Source of the DNA: Mesostigma viride
Taxonomy: Eukaryota > Streptophyta > Mesostigmatophyceae > Mesostigmatales > Mesostigmataceae
Direction of reading: 5' to 3'
NCBI GenBank assembly: GCA_009746045.1
Contig: RPFO01001622.1
Location: forward strand, 1 to 24,654
DNA length: 24,654 nt
Shown here: in pieces, positions 1 through 7,254 of the stretch
How positions within the stretch are numbered: the stretch's first letter is position 1
How the letters are laid out: each line of letters begins with the position of its first letter
Translations under genes and position numbers: made by a program
Notes under the pieces: generated by a model
What the model was told of the DNA's origin: nothing
Databases searched by the model: none
Seen by the model: the letters and a program-made list of their open reading frames with translations, nothing else

Positions 1-76
1 TTTCTGATTTGGCACGCCGCAAATAGTGAAAACGATTTGCGTTCAGTGCATGCCGGTCCGCGGAAAACGCGAAATG
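1..76 (-). repeat. End of a dispersed SINE-like repeat, cut by the window edge
   Basis: Read on the minus strand, this stretch matches 5116-5194 on the plus strand. Both copies have a GCGTTTTCCGCG block, a CACTGAACGCAAA block, a small hairpin around TTTTCAC and a closing GCACT/TGATCAGA-like end. The second copy is the 3' part of an insertion with a 12-bp target duplication (4909-5194), so this is probably the same family. The rest of the copy lies outside the window, or it was truncated at base 76. No coding potential was seen. Confidence 0.65.
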
Positions 77-268
77 CTCACATGGGTCTTATTGCACCCA
101 CAGCACTTGCCGGATCGCGTCTATGGCGTGTCCGATTGCCGCTGTGGCATGCCTCTGGCATGAAGGAGAAAGGGGGTCTCTGCCCTTTCTTCCTGTTGTG
201 CACATGCAGGGATTAAAAGCACTTCGGTGCTCCGTGCATGACTCCCCAACGGGAGCACTAGTTTAATT
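75..268 (+). repeat. SINE-like repeat S1 (copy of 1980-2183)
   Basis: This region aligns along its length with 1980-2183. Shared blocks are TGCACCCACAG, TGCCGGATCG, ATGCCTCTGGCATGAAGGA, GGGATTAAAAGCACT and GTGCTCCGTG, followed by ACTCCCCAACG and a TTAATT tail. GTGCTCC and GGAGCAC near the end can pair around the CCCCAACG loop. The 3' end resembles the ends of the LINE and R elements in this window, so a LINE-mobilised SINE is the likely identity. I saw no clear A or B box. An open frame on the minus strand across it has no recognisable protein. Confidence 0.6.
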
Positions 269-388
269 GATGAGGCTTTAGACCCTGTTGGATAGGAGAC
301 CCCCGGCCGGGCACCATGGGCGCTGAAAAATCCAACTCCTGTTTCAAACTCCAACATCGCCTGTGCCTCACCACATCATCCCAGCAAT

Positions 389-1377
389 TAAAAATTAAAT
401 TAAATTAAATTATAACATGCCTCCGTGGGGAGGTCATGTAGCACATATTCCATGATGGATGGGGTGGAGGAAGCCGCGTGATCGAACTATACTAACGCTA
501 GGCTATCTAGAAAATCCTAACTACACTACTCATCAAAACGCCTCCTCCGCTTGGGGGGAGGTGGCTTGCCCACAGGGTCGGGCGTGTGCGCCTTGACAAT
601 CTTCTTCCACCGCGTCTTGTCCTGCATGACAGTCCAAAGACGGGAGAGAGAGTGTATGCGGTGCTCAAACTGGGCTGGGACCACTAGGTCGTCCAGCAAC
701 ATCTGAACGTAGTTGGTGACAGGTTTCCCTACCCTTTTGGGAATGTCCGCGGGGCCAGGCCAGGTCAGAATATGCCGCCCTGGCTGGCCAAGCCGCTGGG
801 GGCCGGCCAGACCAAGGGTGGTGTCGACCTGGCTAGTGCGGGCAAGGTGTCCTACAAATGCTATCCTACGCTGCCTAATCTCGTCCGAAACACGAGGCAT
901 GCCATGATACAAAGACTCTGATGACGGACGCTCGGAAAAACCTACGTTAAGGACCTGCCGGAGCATCCTGTAAACTGTGCCGTCGAGCCGAGCTGCCAGT
1001 TTGGGTGGGAGGGTCCACGCCTCGGCGCCATACGTGAGCACCGTGAGGACGAGGACCTTGAAGAGCATGCGTTTGCGGTGCCCGTCCAGGCCCTTCGAGC
1101 GCCAGTAAGGTGTGAGCGAACGGAGCTTGGCCCAGGCGAGGGCGATGCGGGTGTCCACATCGTCGTCGGTGTCAGGAAGCCAGCTCCCCAACAGCTTGAA
1201 GCGGTCGCGGAACGGGACCTCCGTCCCGTCGAGCAGGCGCGGCAGCGGTGGTTTACTGGAGGCCCCTATCACCATCGCCTCAGTCTTGACACTAATCTCC
1301 AACCCCACCGCCCGCGCCTCCAGGCCCAGGCAGTCCAGCCAGGTCTGAATGTGCTCGGGGCGCTCGATGAGGGTGGT
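389..1377 (-). mobile_element. LINE C: 5'-truncated non-LTR retrotransposon with 14-bp target duplication
   Basis: The minus strand carries the C-terminal part of a LINE reverse transcriptase, a short 3' UTR with the CTCC/GGAG stem and GTGCTAC motif (419-444), and an AATTT-repeat tail (about 389-414). The direct repeat ATCATCCCAGCAAT occurs at 375-388 and 1378-1391, flanking the element exactly. That is a classical target-site duplication. The 5' end is truncated at the RT catalytic Asp-Asp, where ATCATC is shared by target and element. LINE A is a close relative. Confidence 0.85.
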
Positions 1378-1380
1378 ATC
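526..1380 (-). pseudogene. LINE ORF2 C-terminal fragment (RT palm end, thumb and C-terminal region)
   Basis: The frame is open from the truncation point (about 1380) to a TAG at 526-528, roughly 284 codons; the first ATG is at 1308. It starts with the Asp-Asp of the RT catalytic box (DDTTLIE). It then shows the LINE pattern of FKLLGSWL, RIALAWAKL, a K..LF..LVLTVLTYGAEAW block and RRIAFVGHLAR, and ends in a basic KRRRRFDE tail. The fingers, most of the palm and any endonuclease domain are absent, so it cannot be active. I cannot assign the LINE clade from this part alone. Confidence 0.85.
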
Positions 1381-1391
1381 ATCCCAGCAAT

Positions 1392-1635
1392 GACCTTCCT
1401 TTATTCCATTATTGTTTATGTTATTATTACTACTCTTTACTTGGTCTTTATTTATTATTGTTCGTATTATTACCGTTTACATTTCCTTTTCTTTTTCCTT
1501 CCTTTCTTTCTCTTTTTTCTTTTCCCTTTGTAATGTATACTCCTTACCTATTCTTTTAGCCCCTTCGTGTATGTGTGTATGCGTTCCCTCTTTTCCTTCT
1601 TAGTTTTGGTTGTTTGTGTTGGTCGTGGTGGTGGT

Positions 1636-1670
<35 letters not shown>

Positions 1671-1979
1671 CCCTATATCAACCTTTCTTGTTACCCTCTG
1701 TCTCCCTCCATGCAGGTCTACCTAGAGATAGCCACGCGGCTCGCGCGGCCTTCGCGTCTTTCCTCTCAGACAACTACCCTAGTCCTTCCACGGCGTTGGA
1801 TCGCCATGCGTCCATGCATAGTTGTCTCACTTCATACCTGACCACTTGCTGCCACGTGCAATGCTAATGGACGGTAGACACCCAGCCATACATTTTTAAT
1901 GCCTAGCAACAACACAGCCAGTCATGCTACGTCCATCGCTTCGCTCAGCTTGCTTGCCCACGCTCTCCTTGCCAAGCTC
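1392..1979. other. Non-coding, pyrimidine-rich stretch
   Basis: Bases 1392-1560 are strongly T/C-rich with long T and CTTT runs. A GT microsatellite follows, then unremarkable DNA to the start of repeat S2. Short open frames here consist of low-complexity Ser/Phe/Leu or Cys/Val translations. I see no gene. Confidence 0.6.
1638..1668. repeat. (GT)n microsatellite
   Basis: About fifteen uninterrupted GT dinucleotides, preceded by a short GTG-repeat run from about 1625. It is a simple sequence repeat and a likely length polymorphism. Confidence 0.95.
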
Positions 1980-2183
1980 TGCTCATGCGGATCTTTTTGC
2001 ACCCACAGAATTTGCCGGATCGTTTAATCGGATCCGACCGCTGCTGTGGAATGCCTCTGGCATGAAGGAAAAGGGGTCTCTGCCCCTTTTCCAGTTGAGC
2101 ATTTACAGGGATTAAAAGCACTCCGGTGCTCCGTGACTCCCCAACGAGGGCACGTGTTTTAATTAATTAATTAATTAATTAAT
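1980..2183 (+). repeat. SINE-like repeat S2 with long TTAA tail
   Basis: This is the second copy of S1 (75-268), with the same order of blocks: TGCACCCACAG, GCCGGATCG, ATGCCTCTGGCATGAAGGA, GATTAAAAGCACT, GTGCTCCGTGACTCCCCAACG. It ends in about seven TTAA/AATT units. The last part (2144 onward) is also the first unit of a 100-bp tandem repeat. Length near 200 bp, no ORF and a repeated AT tail fit a SINE; an RNA polymerase III promoter was not identified. Confidence 0.6.
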
Positions 2184-2314
2184 AGTTGCATTCCAGATTG
2201 CCAAAGTTAATTAATTAATTGATTGATAGTTGCATTCCAGATTACGAGGGCACGTGTTTTAATTAATTTATTAATTAATTAATAGTTGCATTCCATATTG
2301 CCAAAGTTAATTAA
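2144..2314 (+). repeat. 100-bp AT-rich tandem repeat, second unit interrupted
   Basis: Unit 1 is 2144-2243: ACGAGGGCACGTGTTTT, TTAA runs, and two copies of TAGTTGCATTCCAGATT. Unit 2 starts at 2244, is broken at 2314 by the TTAA element, and resumes at 5747-5775. The pieces are 71 and 29 bp, which sum to exactly one 100-bp unit. A further GCCAAGG remnant follows at 5776. This array is the target of the 2315-5742 insertion. Confidence 0.85.
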
Positions 2315-2330
2315 GGGGACGGGACACCCC

Positions 2331-2356
2331 CGAATTTTTTGGCGCCAAAAAATTCG
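2331..2356. repeat. Perfect 26-bp palindrome next to the left terminal repeat
   Basis: The sequence is self-complementary over all 26 bases, centred on GGCGCC and flanked by T6 and A6. It directly adjoins the 16-bp terminal repeat of the TTAA element. It could be a subterminal transposase-binding site or a replication-stalling hairpin. No counterpart was seen at the right end. Confidence 0.9.
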
Positions 2357-3482
2357 CGCCGGAACCGAAGGTCACAAATTTCACGTGCACGGTGCGAGCA
2401 CCCCTTGCGGAAGTGGCCATGGCGACTGCGTTCAGGCGAAACTACCACACTAGGGCAGGCGAAATGCAAAAATTTTACTCGAATCTAAAAGGCGATGAGT
2501 TTATGATGTTAGTTTGTGGTGGAAATAAGCTGGTTTACAATATCGCTGTTGTTTTTTTATGCCATCGGCATGGGGGGTAATCTGAAGTTTTTGGTCGCGC
2601 GGAATGAAACAGAATTCATGATAGCGGCTGTAAAATCGCGTCGTTCTGACCGTGAAGCAGGCATTAATATCGGTTGCATCGAACTCTAAACCGATCTGGT
2701 GCTTTTCGCCAGATTTTCGGCCATTATCGGTAAGTAATTGTTCAGACCTGCGCAGTGCGTGTCTGACCTGTCCATGGAAGAACGGCTGTTGTTGCACGCC
2801 TGGGCGAGGGATTTACGAGGGCAAGGTACAGATTTGTCGTGAATGTTATCTGCTATCAGCGCTTTCTTCTCTGAGCTCATCGTTCGAGGTTTTTTGCGTT
2901 CTTTTGGGGCAGTTTCTGCCAGCTAGCTCGCCGTCGCTTGCCGTTGTGTTGTCGAATACCTGGCAGCTTTATATTGTTTTCGTTGATGTCGTGATCAGGG
3001 CCGCTTCAGTCGCAGCCTATAGCTCTTCGGGAAGGTATAGGGAATTTCATAAAACGTGTTCTGGCAAGGATGTTGTGCGTATGGACGCTTCTTGTTGTTT
3101 GAGCTCTAGTGACGCACCCTCTCTTCGCAGGCCGCAGCGGCATCACAGCGCTCATGCGCTGAAGGGCCGCCAATGGTTTCTTTGCATTTTATCGTGCAGG
3201 GATGGAAGTGTTATAGTGAAGATGATGTTGGAGATATTGCATTTGTGTGACTGCATGTAGATAGCTGGCACCAATGGTTGTCTGAGCTTTCCTTTGTTAT
3301 GATGATGTGACAAGACTACAATGTGCTGAGCCAACCATGGTTGACATGCATGACTGCATGCAAGCTATATATACCATGTTCCTACTTGGTTCCTTGCCCT
3401 CCATAGTCCCAGTTTGTCATCCATGCCGGGGAGGACAGTTTAGGAGGTGTTGTTGTGTTGATTAGCTTGGTTTGCATCAACC
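2357..3482. other. Interior of the TTAA element, no gene recognised
   Basis: The longest open frame (2652-3260, plus) begins with GTG, gives a Cys/Ser-rich translation without recognisable motifs, and has no supporting context. I do not call it a gene. No transposase signature (DDE/DDD block, zinc finger) was seen on either strand. Confidence 0.5.
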
Positions 3483-3493
3483 TTACACTCTAA

Positions 3494-3895
3494 GAAGGTG
3501 AGAATTCCGAGAAGCTTGCACGTGCGTTTGAGAGCAAAATCCTTGCACGCATGGGCCTTCTTGGTGAGATCAAGCTGACCGCCCACCGCCTCCCCCGCGC
3601 GCGGGGTAAGGCAGGGGCGCCTCCGCTTCTTCTCATCTTTGATAGCCCAGCGGACAAGATTTCGTTTCTCAGACGCCGCAAGCGGCTCGCGAATACTCCC
3701 TTCACCGTGGACGACGACTTGACCCTGGCACAGCAACAACGGCGACGGGAGCTATGGCCGACCTACACCCAGCTCCGGCAGACCAAGGCGGGCCAGCCGG
3801 TGTACTGGAAGGGGGCGGCCATCTACGTCGGCCACAAGCCCTGGCAAGCGACCCCCTCGACCACCGCGGCCCCAGCAACTCCAGCCCCAGCCTAG
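3494..3895 (+). pseudogene. LINE ORF1-like protein, C-terminal part (5'-truncated)
   Basis: The frame is open from the first base of the element (3494; a stop lies just upstream at 3491) to the TAG ending at 3895. The first internal ATG is at 3551. The translation shows LARAFESKILARMGLLGEI, a basic linker, then PPLLLIF, a K..FLRRRKRL block, VDDDLTLAQQQRRRELWP and YWKGAAIYV, ending in an Ala/Pro/Thr-rich tail. This resembles the RNA-binding C-terminal domain of LINE ORF1 proteins (L1 ORF1p type) in motif order; the assignment is by pattern only. The N-terminal part is missing through 5' truncation. Confidence 0.6.
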
Positions 3896-4333
3896 GGGAA
3901 TACAGCAGTAGTGTAGAATAGTTAGACAGTGGCCTTGTACATGCCCGCCTACTACAGGCACTATACCAGCTGAGGCCTAGCCTTTTTAGTCATGTACATG
4001 TGTGCCTATGATGAGCCACACTCCAGACGATGCCTAGCCTTATTTAGTAATGTTGTGCCCATGCAGGGAGTCACTCTCTGCTGAGAAGCCATGCCATAGC
4101 TCCTGTATAGCCACGATGATCTTCCCCCACATGCCACGCTCCCCCTTAACTGGGCATAGCGCGATACATCATGAGGGTGCAGGTGCCTTGGTGCACCTAG
4201 AGCAGGGGTAGCTTACATTCCCACCCTTGCATGAAGTAGCCTAGAATGTATTAAAAGCCATATGCCCCTTCTCAGGGCTATGTGCTACATCTACTCCCAA
4301 CGGAGTGATGTTGATAATTAATTAATTAATTAA
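3896..4333 (+). other. 3' UTR and tail of element R
   Basis: The UTR contains a weak internal duplication (GCCTAGCCTT...TTTAGT near 3978 and 4033). Bases 4081-4300 match pieces of copy R2 at 24654-24606, 22157-21959 and 20507-20460 on the minus strand. The last 40 bases hold the stem ACTCCCAACGGAGT and a TTAA-repeat tail. Confidence 0.75.
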
Positions 4334-4344
4334 TTACACTCTAA

Positions 4345-4594
4345 CCTGGGAGAACATAGGAAATGCTGCTTAGGCATGTTAGGGCTACCATCGTCAAGGC
4401 TATGCACATATTTACAAGGCTGGCCATGCTGGAGGGATGATGAAGACGTATGAGGTGCGTGGCCACCCCTTTGTACTTTGTAAACATACTCAGCATGGTT
4501 TTGGTGCATGTTGGATGGCATATGAAGTGGCACTGTGGGGTTACTAACTTACTGAGTGGTCCTTAGCGCCTTGTCAGGTGGTCATATCGGAAAC
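4345..4594. other. Interior of the TTAA element, no feature seen
   Basis: Between the R insertion and the 190-bp tandem array I find no credible reading frame, RNA or repeat match elsewhere in the window. Confidence 0.5.
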
Positions 4595-5340
4595 CCATCA
4601 ACTTGGGTAGTTCTTGTCACAATGACCCCCCACATTGAGCATGCGTTGCCGTCAGCGTGCAAGAGTTAATTATGTGTGATTTGGTCAGTTTGCAGGTGTC
4701 TTTGATGAAGAAGGAGGTGCTAGTGTGGCTGAATGGTTACTCTAATTTCCTTGCAGTGTCTACATGGGTGGCCGTCTTGGAATGGTTGTAACTTGGGCAG
4801 TTCTTGTCAGAACGTCGTCAAACCTTGAACATAGGAGGTACCATATGTGCAGAGGATGGTAGTATGTGGTTTGGCCAGTTTTCACCTGGCTTGGATGTAT
4901 AAAGGGGTAGACATGTGTGTAGTACTCCTACACACAGATCTCGAGTGATTTATCTAGTACCAAATCCGAAAGGCTTGCATCACTCCCCGGACAGGAGAAC
5001 TTTTGCGGATGACTGTAGGTGTAAGTTGGCGATGCCATGGTAACCGGAGACGTCCGTCCTATAGTCAGCAAAATTGGTGCGAGAGGTCCCCAGTTCGATT
5101 CCGGTCGGATTCATTTGCAGATCGCGTTTTCCGCGTTTTCCGCGGCCCGGCACTGAACGCAAAGGTTTTCACCTTTGCGGAGTGCCTGATCAGAGTATAA
5201 AGGGGTGTTAGTGTGGTTAAATACTAGCTAAAACCTCCATCAGCGTCATCACAGGCGGCAAACTAGGAATATCCATCAACTAGGGCTGCGCTTGTCAGAA
5301 TGACCTGAAAATTTGGGGCTGCATGTCCCCCAACCTCTAG
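4595..5340 (+). repeat. Diverged 190-bp tandem array (three units, third partial)
   Basis: The block ATCAACTTGGG..AGTTCTTGTCA..AATGAC recurs at about 4596 (ATCAACTTGGG), 4786 (GTAACTTGGG) and 5274 (ATCAACTAGGG). The aligned AAC ends fall at 4602, 4792 and 5280. The first spacing is 190 bp. The second is 488 bp, which becomes 190 after subtracting the 298-bp SINE-like insertion plus one target duplication. The units are clearly diverged, so the array is older than the insertion. Confidence 0.75.
4909..5194 (+). mobile_element. SINE-like insertion with tRNA-like segment and 12-bp target duplication
   Basis: GTATAAAGGGGT flanks it at 4897-4908 and 5195-5206. The neighbouring tandem unit shows the uninterrupted state. 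Near 5055-5110 there is an A-box-like TAGTCAGCAAAATTGG and, about 25 bases later, a B-box-like GTTCGATTCC, followed by GGTCGGA that can pair with an upstream TCCGTCC as a tRNA acceptor stem would. The anticodon arm is missing or degenerate, so this is a tRNA-derived sequence and not a working tRNA. Its 3' part (5116-5194) matches 1-76 in inverse orientation. Confidence 0.65.
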
Positions 5341-5726
5341 TATTTGGGAATATATGATTTGGCACTATTCCATGTGTGTATGATTTGATTTATTTTTTTT
5401 GGTGGAAAAAAGTACCCTTTTTGTGGGAAAATCCATCAATGTGTCTAAACATGATGATTCTGTGCTCAAAATTAGGCAGACTTTCTCAAAAGTCAGGGAA
5501 CTATATGGGAATATATGATTTGGTCCCAATATGTTTGCCCACTGCCCTAGGAAAAATGTGACTAAAATAGCGTCTTTTTCTATTTTTAGCACGTTACCGG
5601 TGTATGGTGGGGGCTTGTACCCCCCCAAGTGGCTGGAAAATTTTTTTTTATTCATATTTATGGTCCCCAATCATCATTGGATTTTTAGCACATGCATAGG
5701 TATGGTTTCCAGAAAAGTGCCCTTTA
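5341..5726. other. Right interior of the TTAA element with short internal repeats
   Basis: GGGAATATATGATTTGG occurs at about 5346 and 5508, AAAAGT(A/G)CCCTTT at about 5410 and 5713, and TTTTTAGCAC at about 5583 and 5684, so the region is built of decayed repeats. No gene was seen. Confidence 0.55.
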
Positions 5727-5783
5727 GGGGTGTCCCCTCCCCTTAATTAATTGATTGATAGTTGCATTCCAGATTGCCAAGGT

Positions 5784-5866
5784 AGAAGAAATCCCACCCG
5801 CTGCTCGGTGAGCAGTTTATAGCATGGGAGAGGTATCCCATGCAAGCAAAAAGCACCACTTCTTCT
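5784..5866. other. Potential three-way-junction structure
   Basis: An outer stem AGAAGAA (5784-5790) / TTCTTCT (5860-5866) encloses two perfect hairpins: CTGCTC-GGT-GAGCAG (5801-5815), and GCATGGGA with TCCCATGC around a 6-base loop (5822-5843). Function unknown. It could be a structured RNA, a small foldback element or chance. Confidence 0.4.
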
Positions 5867-7254
5867 GTATTCTGCCAAGGTGAATGTGGGCTCAAGGTTA
5901 AATAGCTGGTTCGCCTTTCCTTGATTTACACAATGCGGCTTGTTCTATTACCGGTAATGGCACTTATGGAAGGTATTGGAGAATGTTCCGATAGGTTATT
6001 CTGACTAGGCCCGCTGGAATGGAGGATGGATGACGAGGTATTAGGCACGAACAACCAATAAATAGCCATCAACTTCCACGTAACCAGAACGGAGACGGTA
6101 GTGGGATTAGTAAGTTTCGCGAACAAAGCTGCTACAAAGTGCACGCCTGTTTTAGTCGCAGGTATGGTGGACTCAGTGGTTCCTGCGCCGATAAAATACT
6201 GAAATCCAGCTACTCCATTCCAGTGTAGACACCGCACCAAAAGGTTAACCGGATCGCACAAGTCCCTGTTGAGAATGAGTTTGACGCCAATGCGTGATTA
6301 GACTTGGGAAATCTGATGCATGGGCAAAACCCCTAAAGCGCAAGGCCGACAAGCTCGCGTCGCCCTCACATCCGCCCCAATTTCATACGTGACCAGGCAG
6401 CATATTACAGAAACATCATGCCCTAACCAGACCTCTGGACAACAGACGTCCCTGAAAACCTGATTCCCACGAACGATAACAACATTACAACATTGTTGTC
6501 CTTAAATGCTAAGGGCGATGCCGTGGCTACACATCATGAACATCTTATGACGGCATATTCTTCACGCACGAGAAAAGCTTTACGCGCTGCCAGATAGCAA
6601 GACGGATTCATAACCGACGGTACTCGATGGAGTCGAAACCAGCCATGAACCCGGCTGGAAACAAGTGTGCCGTCTGGCCCCGTGCGTAGGCATCTGACCA
6701 GTCACCAGGTGCGCGGGGTACGCGCCTACGCGGTCGCACTTTACAGCCTGTGCACTCCGCACCTGCTCACGTGTAGGCCAGCGGTTGAGGTGCACGCGGG
6801 TGCACCCAAATGGATTCCAGTTGAGATCACAGAGAATCCGGCGTGGAATAACATTTGGATTGTTCCATTCTAAATGAGTGGCTACGGATGAACCCTGGTG
6901 CCGACTGCTGAACTGCCCGACGGCAAAAAGGTGACGTAGCTTGCGGTCGTCGTTCAAAAGGCGCGAATCGCCATCATGTCGGTAGCCCGCCGATTGGGAG
7001 ATCGAGTTTAACTTAACAAAGTGAAGTTAAACTCAAAATTTTCGGACGGCTGCCTTTTCGGGTTTCTTGGTGGCGTGGACGCTGTCGTTGGATTTTTTGC
7101 GCCTCCTGCTCAAGGGGAAGAAAAAGCGGGGACCAACGGCCTCTTCCCAGTGTGCACGCCGTCACGTCGGCAACCATATCCGGATAGCGCCCTGATCGTA
7201 AAAGCATACGTTAGATAGTTTGGCGTATGCGCACAATTGCATAGAGAGTAAGCA
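5867..7254. other. Unassigned region upstream of the translocase gene
   Basis: About 1.4 kb with no gene I can support. Minus-strand open frames at 5926-6261 and 6580-6957 give translations without recognisable motifs. The last 250 bases presumably hold the promoter and 5' UTR of the gene at 7255; I see no convincing TATA box. Confidence 0.5.
7004..7034. promoter_or_regulatory. 11-bp perfect inverted repeat upstream of the translocase gene
   Basis: GAGTTTAACTT and AAGTTAAACTC are separated by 9 bases, 220 bp before the start codon. The spacing would suit a dimeric regulator site in the promoter or a hairpin in the 5' UTR. No function can be read from sequence alone. Confidence 0.35.

Larger units (their letters stand above)
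3494..4333 (+). mobile_element. Element R: ORF1-only LINE-derived retroposon with 11-bp target duplication
   Basis: TTACACTCTAA occurs at 3483-3493 and 4334-4344, exactly flanking this segment. The element begins inside an ORF1-like reading frame, passes into a 3' UTR at 3896, and ends with GTGCTAC, ACTCCCAACGGAGT (4293-4306) and a TTAA tail. No ORF2 lies between ORF1 and the tail, so the family appears to lack its own reverse transcriptase, as HAL1-like elements do in mammals. A second copy (R2) is on the minus strand at 20448-24654. Confidence 0.8.
2315..5742. mobile_element. TTAA-type DNA transposon, apparently non-autonomous, carrying two nested insertions
   Basis: The ends are inverted repeats: GGGGACGGGACACCCC at 2315-2330, and GGGGAGGGGACACCCC read inward from 5742 to 5727, with one mismatch. 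TTAA flanks both sides (2311-2314 and 5743-5746). The interior has no recognisable transposase. It contains a 26-bp palindrome beside the left end, unassigned DNA, element R (3494-4333), a 190-bp tandem array and a SINE-like insertion (4909-5194). Without the nested insertions the original would be near 2.3 kb. TTAA specificity is known for piggyBac and some Sola families; the ends alone do not decide which. Confidence 0.8.

Noticed and set aside
121-357. Minus-strand 78-codon frame as a gene
   Set aside because: It runs antisense through SINE-like repeat S1 and has no protein signature.
2144-2314. CRISPR-like array from the regularly spaced TAGTTGCATTCCAGATT units
   Set aside because: The intervening sequence is itself repeated and TTAA-rich, there are no unique spacers, and the context is eukaryotic.
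2652-3260. 202-codon open frame in the TTAA element as a possible transposase
   Set aside because: It starts with GTG, is Cys/Ser-rich with no DDE-type or DNA-binding motif, and has no supporting context; open by chance is more likely.
5044-5110. A functional tRNA gene
   Set aside because: The anticodon arm is missing or degenerate and the T and acceptor stems have mismatches; it lies inside a target-duplicated insertion, so it is tRNA-derived repeat sequence.
5926-6957. Minus-strand frames 5926-6261 and 6580-6957 as genes
   Set aside because: Their translations show no recognisable domain and there is no splice or neighbour evidence.
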